From Ophiostoma sp. CBS 140.51 (taxonomy: Eukaryota > Ascomycota > Sordariomycetes > Ophiostomatales > Ophiostomataceae), in the NCBI GenBank assembly GCA_029298735.1, contig JANSLP010000255.1:1-48644 (forward strand): DNA of 48,644 nucleotides, written 5' to 3'. Each line of letters begins with the position of its first letter. Position 1 is the first letter of the stretch. This document shows, one piece after another, positions 42,742 to 48,644 of this stretch. A program made the position numbers and the translations under genes. The notes under the pieces are model-generated. The model was not told the DNA's origin and did no database searches. It saw nothing but the letters and a program-made list of their open reading frames with translations.

Positions 42742-45206
42742 CTATACCGACTCCTGCCACTTCCTCGCCAGCTCGTCACTCAAGGGCGTCGCCGGCCATA
42801 CAGCGCGTTGTCGACACCGTTCCAGCAACTCAAGGACGGCTCTCTGCCGCTTTGGATCCTCAATCGATAACCCTGCAATATACAAACACTGTGAGCACAT
42901 GACACTCGACGCGTCCTCACTGGTCAAAGTGGTGGTCGTCATAGCAATGCCGCAAACAACGGCGACATACCGCTGGATAGACTTGCGTTGTTGTAGGTAA
43001 GCATCGAGGTCTCCAACGAGTGGCCGGTTCAGTGTGATCAAGATGAGTGAGCAGTAGTACAGCTGTACGGCCACACCAAAGGCTGGTGGATGGATCCAAA
43101 TTGGCGTAAAGGGCGCTTCACTCTCTTCTGGTGTGGACAGTGTCGGCAGTTGTTCAAACTCGACGGTGTGATGTAGCCGCCAGTCCGCGAGGCTCTCGAG
43201 AAGTGCATCGGCCTTGGCCATCCTCGCAGCCGGGGACGCTCGGTGCTTTTCCATCTCTTCGGATGAACAGAAGGCGACGACGTGTGCAAAGTAGAACACG
43301 GACCGCGCTGCCAGTTCATACGGATCCAGTTCGTCGAGGCGGCGCGTTGGTTGCCAAAAGGTGAGTGGTTTCCGTCTTTCGCGGAAGGCGGCCCACACAT
43401 CTTGGCACAACCAGGACCACCACACAGCAGCTCTCAGTCCACCAGAGTCACCATGGATGACCTGTGAGCGCTGGATCAGGAAGACTCCCTGCAAGTGGCG
43501 TTCCCAGTCGCGCCTTGACCCGTCCAGCATCTCATATGTCGACACAATTATCGACGTGGCTAACAGTTCGAGACTCGTCTTGTAGGTGTCGTACTCCATG
43601 GCCTTTTGGATGTAGTGGAGCGTCTTGTAGTAGTAGCGGATGGCTTCGTTTTCGCTGGGTGCGTTAGCCAGGCCGAGGGCAGTGTCGTCGCCAGTGTGGC
43701 CTTTCGCCTTGGCTTTGAGCGAGAGATGTCTCGCTGACAGGGCGAGAATGGCATTGATGAGACCAACATTGTGCATGGCCAGGTGGGGCACAAACGTGCC
43801 AAACGACTTTTTCGGGTCAAACAGGTCCATGGTGCAGCTGATGCTCAGCACAAAGTGCTGGAACAGGGCGTGTTCGTGCGGCAGCAGCTCAATAGGAATG
43901 GCCGTATGCCATGCCTGCATCTCGAGTTGCTGCTGCTCGCCGACCAGCCGTGAGAAGCGTTCTTGTAGGCCCGGGTTGCTCTTGTTGCCCGTGCTGTTGG
44001 ACACGGATGGTACGTCTTCGGGTACGGTAATATCCGGTGCTGCCACGGAATTGCCAAATACGTCCAGGCCACCTGCTTCTTCACAGTCCCACTCGAATGC
44101 AGTCAACCCGCCACCCGCATCTTGTGTGGCGTCGCCGATCAACAACCCCAGCCATTGTGCCGTGGCAGACTCAATGTTGATATTGGGCACAATCGAGAAG
44201 ACAGAGCCAGCACTGGCGCCGCCAAACAGGTCCTGCGATACGGACACACGGCCTGATGACACAGATGGTGCATGATGTGGGTTACTTCGTACTTGACTTG
44301 GGCTAAGCTGGAGACTGTATGTTGTGGATGGTGTGCCGATGGAGTGTGGTGTATTTTGGTGCAGGGGAGCAGACGTTGATGTGGTATTTTGTGGTGCACT
44401 GATGTTTTGTTGTGGAGGTTGTTGAGGTGCTGCTGTGGCGATGGCTGACAATATAGAAAGTCCTGGGGCCGATGCGGATGGGGGTGACAATGCCGTGACA
44501 GCAGGACGTGAGTCGACATCTGGTCGACGGTCATGAGCTTCCGACTGTGCAGTATCATATACTGGCGGTGCATCCGTCATGCCGTCATCCTCGTCGATCG
44601 GTGGCTGTGGCAGTTCCTCGGCAACAACACCATCCCGTCGTCCACTGATACTGCTGTTGCTGCTTGTGCATGCACTAGCATTAATGCTTGTTGCAGTACT
44701 TGTCGTTGGACCGGCTGTCGACGATGATGCCGATGCGACCTTGATCGTATCAGCACTACTCCGGTTGCTGTGGCTTGGTGTGCTCGGTATCGACTGAGTT
44801 AGTGTTTGGGCACTCTGTCCATTGGTTCCATTTTGTGTCCGATAGATGCATGTCTGTTTGATACGACTGCATGCACTGCAAACTGGCTTCAGCTCATCGC
44901 AGCTGATATGCCGACGGCGGCAGGTAAGGCTTGGTGTGTTAGCAAGAATGACTGGTGGAAATCAATATCTGAATATGTGACTGCTTACCACCCTGTAGTC
45001 TTACGAAGACCGCGTCCCCGACTCTTTCGTCCTCGGCTATATCGCGGCTCCACCGCCTCCCGGTACGCAGAAGGCACGCCCATGCCGGGTGCCGACGACG
45101 CGGCTGTGTCTGTGGTAGGGCCTGGCCCGGCACTGTTGACCGGGGTACTTGGCATGGTGGATGTTGTTCTGTGCGTGGCGTCTTGCTCGAGTTGCGCGTC
45201 GTACAT
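42742..45206 (-). CDS. Zn2Cys6 transcription factor with fungal-specific domain, 801 aa
   Basis: Exons 44989..45206 and 42742..44929; the GTAAGC...AAG intron splits the codon of the first zinc Cys (TG|C). The binuclear cluster is C73-x2-C76-x6-C83-x6-C90-x2-C93-x6-C100 (GCLTCRRRHISCDELKPVCSACSR), with RRRH and DELKP as usual. An Arg/Lys/Gly basic patch (YSRGRKSRGRGLRK) just precedes it. A long Ser/Thr/Asn/Gln-rich linker runs to about residue 410, and the rest, from LFQHFVLSISCTM onward, is the alpha-helical 'fungal specific transcription factor' region of the PF11951 type. It is nuclear, probably an activator of the adjacent sugar genes by position. It converges on the aldolase and diverges from the SDR at 46075. 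The zinc knuckle position behind a 72-residue N-terminal extension is unremarkable for the family. Confidence 0.88.
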
Positions 45207-46074
45207 ATCTCGGATATTCGTTCCTTATCCAGACACACCAATCATCGTTGCGTGGTTCGGCTTAAGCTGGAAGCGAGGGATTGGATGAGAACTCCGAATT
45301 GTGAGTTCGGCCGGCACGAGGGTTCAGGGACAATCTCGTTTTTGTGTTTTCTTCTTGTTCGAGAACATGCAAACTCTGTCCTGCTTCGAAGTCCCCTGAT
45401 CATCTTCGCGTGATCGGAAAAGAGCACATCAACGCTAGTCCAGGGCGAAAAAGGACGGGCAAGACTTGACAGACGTCACAACATCACGTGTGAATTGGGA
45501 ATAACCGTGTATCCGCAGTTTCTCCGCAAAGAGAATCCAAAAGGGAAGGAGAACCCCACAACACAACACAACCCCTGTCGGCGGCTCCAGTTGGAGACCG
45601 TCAGCACTAAAACTACGCTAAAGAATTTGCCCACCCAGAAGAGAGACGACTCGGAGTAAAGATCACGTGAGATGTCCTCGTGCCGAGGGTCGCCTCAACT
45701 TCTCCAAACTTCATTTTCCTAGGCTCTTCTTAACTTTACACATCGTGGCTCGATGCGGTGGAAGCTCAGGAGAAACTCAACAGAAAAGTTATGTGAGCTC
45801 AGCTGGGAACTTCTGAAGCTATGTTTCCAATTTTAGTCCACTCTAAAACAGCTTGGGAAAATTTGACAGCTCTAGACGAGCTCTAGACGGTGAAACTCCC
45901 CAACGATCTAGACCCGAAGGTGCGAGTTCAACGACGCGTCCTCACGATGTGTGGGCACTTGTGCTGTGCTATAAGGGCAAGTACCCCTTGTCGGCGTAGA
46001 TGTGTCAAGTTATCGTGAAGTACCATTCTCATCATTGATTTTTTTAATTTTTTTTTTCTCCCACAACACACACA
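45207..46074. promoter_or_regulatory. divergent regulator/SDR promoter with CACGTG boxes and a tandem 11-mer
   Basis: 868 bases between the regulator (-) and the SDR (+). It has two bHLH-type CACGTG boxes (45485..45490; 45664..45669, the latter within palindromic TCACGTGA), a perfect tandem 11-mer AGCTCTAGACG (45868..45878, 45879..45889) and a further ATCTAGACC at about 45906. The SDR leader carries a T-rich run at 46039..46058. Confidence 0.5.
45868..45889. repeat. perfect tandem 11-mer AGCTCTAGACG
   Basis: Two identical units back to back in the promoter of the SDR at 46075. Confidence 0.85.
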
Positions 46075-46991
46075 ATGCCTCTCTACCAACCGCCCGATGT
46101 GCACCGCCCTGTGCTCTCCCAGTTTTCGCTCAAGGGCAAGGTTGCCCTTGTTACTGGTGGCTCCCGTGGTATCGGCCTACAGGTCGTGACCGGCCTTGCC
46201 GAGGCGGGTGCCGACGTTGCTTTCGTCTACAAGCAGAGCACCGACACCGCTGCCACCTGCGAGCGTCTCCAGAAGCTGACGGGCCAGAAGATTGTCGCCT
46301 ACCAGTCCGACGTCACCGACCGCAAGCGCATTGCCGAAACCATTAACCAAGTCGCTGCCGACTTTGGTCACCTCGACGTCGTCGTCGCCAACGCTGGTGT
46401 TTGCCAAAATGTCCCCTCGCTCGAGTACGACGAAGAGAAGTGGGCGTTTATCAACAGTGTCAACTACGATGGTGTGCTGTGGACGGCTGTGGCCGCTGGC
46501 AAGATTTTTAAGCAGCAGGGCCGGGGCAACCTGATTGTGACGGCGTCCGTGTCGGCCACGCTAGTCAACGTGCCCCAGACACAGGCGGCATACAATGCGA
46601 GCAAGGCCGGTGTGCTGCAGCTGGCACGCGGTCTGGCCGTCGAGTGGACAGAGTTTGCACGGGTGAACTGCGTATCCCCCGGATACGTTCTGACAGAGAG
46701 TAAGTCCTACGTAGCTGGCAGGTATATGTATCGTGGTGACGGTCTACTAACACACTTGCAGTCCTCACAAAGCAGCCCGCGGAGCTGATGAACACATGGC
46801 TGGGCCAGATCCCCGGCCGTCGTGTCTGCGATCCTGCTGAGCTGAAGGCGGTAAGTCAACAATCTCGTTGGACATATTAATGATGGCATCCCTGCTAACA
46901 TCTCTAGCTCTATGTCTTCCTTGCCAGTGACGCCTGCTGTTACATGACCGGCTCTAACCTCGTCATCGACGGCGGCTACACCATCCCTTAG
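46075..46991 (+). CDS. SDR of the sorbose/L-xylulose reductase type, 265 aa
   Basis: Three exons: 46075..46699, 46762..46850 and 46908..46991, with GTAAGT...CAG and GTAAGT...TAG introns; all junctions keep frame. Cofactor motif TGGSRGIG at 27-34, VVANAG near 104-108, catalytic Ser160, Tyr173, Lys177 (SVSATLVNVPQTQAAYNASKAG), CVSPGYVLTE after the active site, and the C-terminal LASDACCYMTGSNLVIDGGYTIP. The N-terminal LSQFSLKGKVALVTG and overall pattern match NADPH ketose reductases (Sou1, mannitol dehydrogenase, L-xylulose reductase) that interconvert ketoses and polyols in the cytosol. The exact sugar cannot be assigned. It is divergent from the Zn2Cys6 regulator, so it is a likely target. 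Confidence 0.88.
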
Positions 46992-47497
46992 ATCCCACAA
47001 TAGCACATTGAAAAATGAGAATAGCGTAATGATTAATAAAAATAATTGAATAAAGAAACCAAAAGAAGCAGACTTGAAATGACCAAAAATAAAAGCAACT
47101 GCCAAGAAAACGTACAGCAGCGGGTATTCGCTGGTCGTCACCGACCCAACTACTAATCCGCCGATTACCGGTTTAACGAGGGGAGAGCGGACGGGATCCC
47201 GTGTTTTCCGATATCTGTGGCCGTACGTGGAAGGACACGATGGTGAGCTGGTTCAAATAGGACACGATGGTGAGCTGATTCAAATAGAACGGTGATGGCG
47301 ATAAATCTGCGGCCGCAATGCGCATCTGTCTGGTCGGCACAGGACCCTGCTATCGGATAGAAGTGGGGCCGTTTTCTTTTCCCTCAGTCCTTACACGGAG
47401 TGGAAAGCACGATTGCAATCAAACCCGTCCAGGTGATTCCTATATTTTATTTTGCTCTGTGTGTTCTATCTTCATCTACAACATCTCATAAGGATAG
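46992..47497. other. intergenic region with a 27-base tandem repeat
   Basis: A 3' flank of the SDR gene followed by a duplicated 27-mer at 47234..47287. No gene seen. Confidence 0.45.
47234..47287. repeat. 27-base tandem duplication
   Basis: Units 47234..47260 and 47261..47287 (GACACGATGGTGAGCTG, then GTTCAAATAG or ATTCAAATAG) differ by one base. It lies about 200 bases beyond the truncated end of the DUF4246 relic. Confidence 0.9.
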
Positions 47498-48345
47498 TCA
47501 TCCATGCCGTCGTAGATGAACATTGCCGATATACGATTGAATCTCAACACTACGGACCTGGCCTGTCTGGCCTTCACGTCCACAGAAATCAACTGCACAG
47601 GGCAACCATTGAAAGGACGGTGAGAACCGATGACGGTCCTGCTCCCAGTGAGCGCGCTCTATAGTCTCTACAAAGGGTTCCACAGGATGTGCAGGTCCGA
47701 GGCCCATCGACTCGACGCAATCAGCCAGGCCAACACGACCGCCATTTGCAAGGATGAGTGTCTTTCCGTGAAGAAGTGGCATCCAATATTGGTCAGCGAG
47801 TGAGCTCGATGTGTTCGTTCTCGTCTGTTGCTACTGCCGTTGCCCGACAGACAGTTGCTTGACACTGGCTGTGAAGCGTTGCGAAAGATCCGGCGGAACA
47901 AGACTGTCTGATTTGCGCATCCGTTGACCTGAATTGAAGATAAAGACAAGTCCAGACTGGCTGAAGTAGCCGGCCTTGTGTTTGAGCTCCGCCAGACACC
48001 ATTTCCACGCCTCTTCACTGATCAGCGGAGGTCTAGTCATCGAATCACCTCGGCCGCCCACTGTGATATCACGCCTTCGTCATTGACGTCTTAGTGCCAA
48101 TTTAGCTTGTCGGTGATTTCGTTCATCAGGCGAAGCATGGCAAGCTCTCGAGCCGTCAGATGGTTCTGTGTCCACTCGTCGGAGCCATGGAAGAAATGCT
48201 GCGTGGGCGGCAGCTCGACGCTCAACGGATGGCCGTAGCCAGGCACCGACACTTACCGCAGTCCGGTGTTGTCAAACTCCAAAAGGGCATCCTCATGCTC
48301 TCTGTCGTAAGGACGGTCGAGTAGCTTGTGGTTTTGGGATCACAT
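47498..48345 (-). pseudogene. DUF4246-family gene, truncated and disrupted
   Basis: Read on the minus strand: VSVPGYGHPLSVELPPTQ and LTARELAMLRLMNEITDKLNWH, then an in-frame TAA near 48092 and a TGA near 48020; PLISEEAWKWCLAELKHKAGYF with MRKSDSLVPPDL; frame changes near 47835; WMPLLHGKTLILANGGRVGLADCVESMGLG and FQWLPCAVDF; ending VHLRRHG at the stop 47498. This order and these segments are those of the N-terminal half of the fungal DUF4246 family (usually around 600 residues, unknown function). The C-terminal half is missing. It is a dead relic. Confidence 0.8.
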
Positions 48346-48644
48346 TTGTGATCTGAGGTGGTAGTAAAAGGCCAGTTTGCGAATGTAAATGAGGTCTGCG
48401 TGTACACAGCTCTTTCTACGTAATGTAGAGCTTTCCACCGTGAGTGCTTCCTTTTATATAAGCTGTAACCTCCAAACTTCGGAGATCAAGTAACGTAGAT
48501 CACAGCCTTCTCATTCACCCTGTTTTTTCTGTTTTTTTTTTTCTCGGTTATTTCATTCATTACTGCATTTCGTGTTTCCAAGGAGCTTTCTGTCTAATGC
48601 TCTTTCATACTTTCTTTATGCTTCAACTTCGGTCGCACCTTGTT
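48346..48644 (+). promoter_or_regulatory. possible promoter of a gene beyond the window
   Basis: TTTTATATAAGC at about 48452..48463 is a good TATA-like element, followed by a pyrimidine-rich leader (T-rich runs at 48522..48545, repeated TTCATTCATT). No ATG-led family frame begins before the window ends. Confidence 0.3.

Overview
The window looks like nuclear DNA of a filamentous ascomycete (Pezizomycotina type). Genes carry zero to two short introns of about 45 to 80 bases with GTRNGT donors and CTAAC-like branch points. Intergenic spacers are wide, 5' leaders are pyrimidine-rich, one tRNA gene has an intron, and the families are typical of moulds: Zn2Cys6 regulator, MFS sugar permeases, Helo-like death-fold proteins, and a hevein/LysM chitin-binding protein. 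I cannot name the genus.

Layout. 0-3 kb: a C2H2 zinc-finger gene (-) and a small unknown gene (+) read away from each other across a promoter holding a striking inverted repeat; a tRNA-Pro(AGG) with an intron follows. 3-5 kb: a secreted neutral-ceramidase-like gene (-) broken by a 10-base tandem duplication. 5.5-8.1 kb: a small secreted Kre9/Knh1-like protein and a 14-helix MFS exporter (-). 9.8-15.3 kb: tRNA-Gly(GCC), a heavily decayed beta-lactamase-type serine hydrolase (+), an intact amidohydrolase (-) and a decayed metallophosphoesterase (-). 16-19 kb: a hevein plus LysM protein and an aldo-keto reductase. 20-29.5 kb: a sugar permease with one frameshift, a cyclase-family hydrolase, a second, intact sugar permease (-) and a zinc polyol-dehydrogenase-type enzyme. 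30.5-33.9 kb: two paralogous Helo-like proteins placed tail to tail. 35.6-36.3 kb: two broken gene pieces fused tail to tail. 37.1-47 kb: a compact sugar-catabolism block with an L-rhamnose-1-dehydrogenase-like SDR, an aldo-keto reductase with a mitochondrial-type leader, an SMP-30 lactonase, a class II aldolase, a Zn2Cys6 regulator and a sorbose/xylulose-reductase-like SDR. 47.5-48.3 kb: a decayed DUF4246 gene.

How the genes may work together. The block from 37 to 47 kb, with the permeases and the zinc dehydrogenase at 20-29 kb, fits uptake and non-phosphorylating breakdown of a (deoxy)sugar: oxidation to a lactone, lactone opening, aldol cleavage, reduction of the aldehyde. It has its own regulator and two divergent promoters. 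The aldolase has lost the usual phosphate-binding motifs of its family, which fits a non-phosphorylated substrate. No sugar-acid dehydratase or kinase is visible, so the route is incomplete here or differs from the known L-rhamnose pathway.

A second theme is gene decay. At least five separate loci are broken by indels, nonsense codons or truncation (a sixth has a single frameshift), while neighbours are intact.
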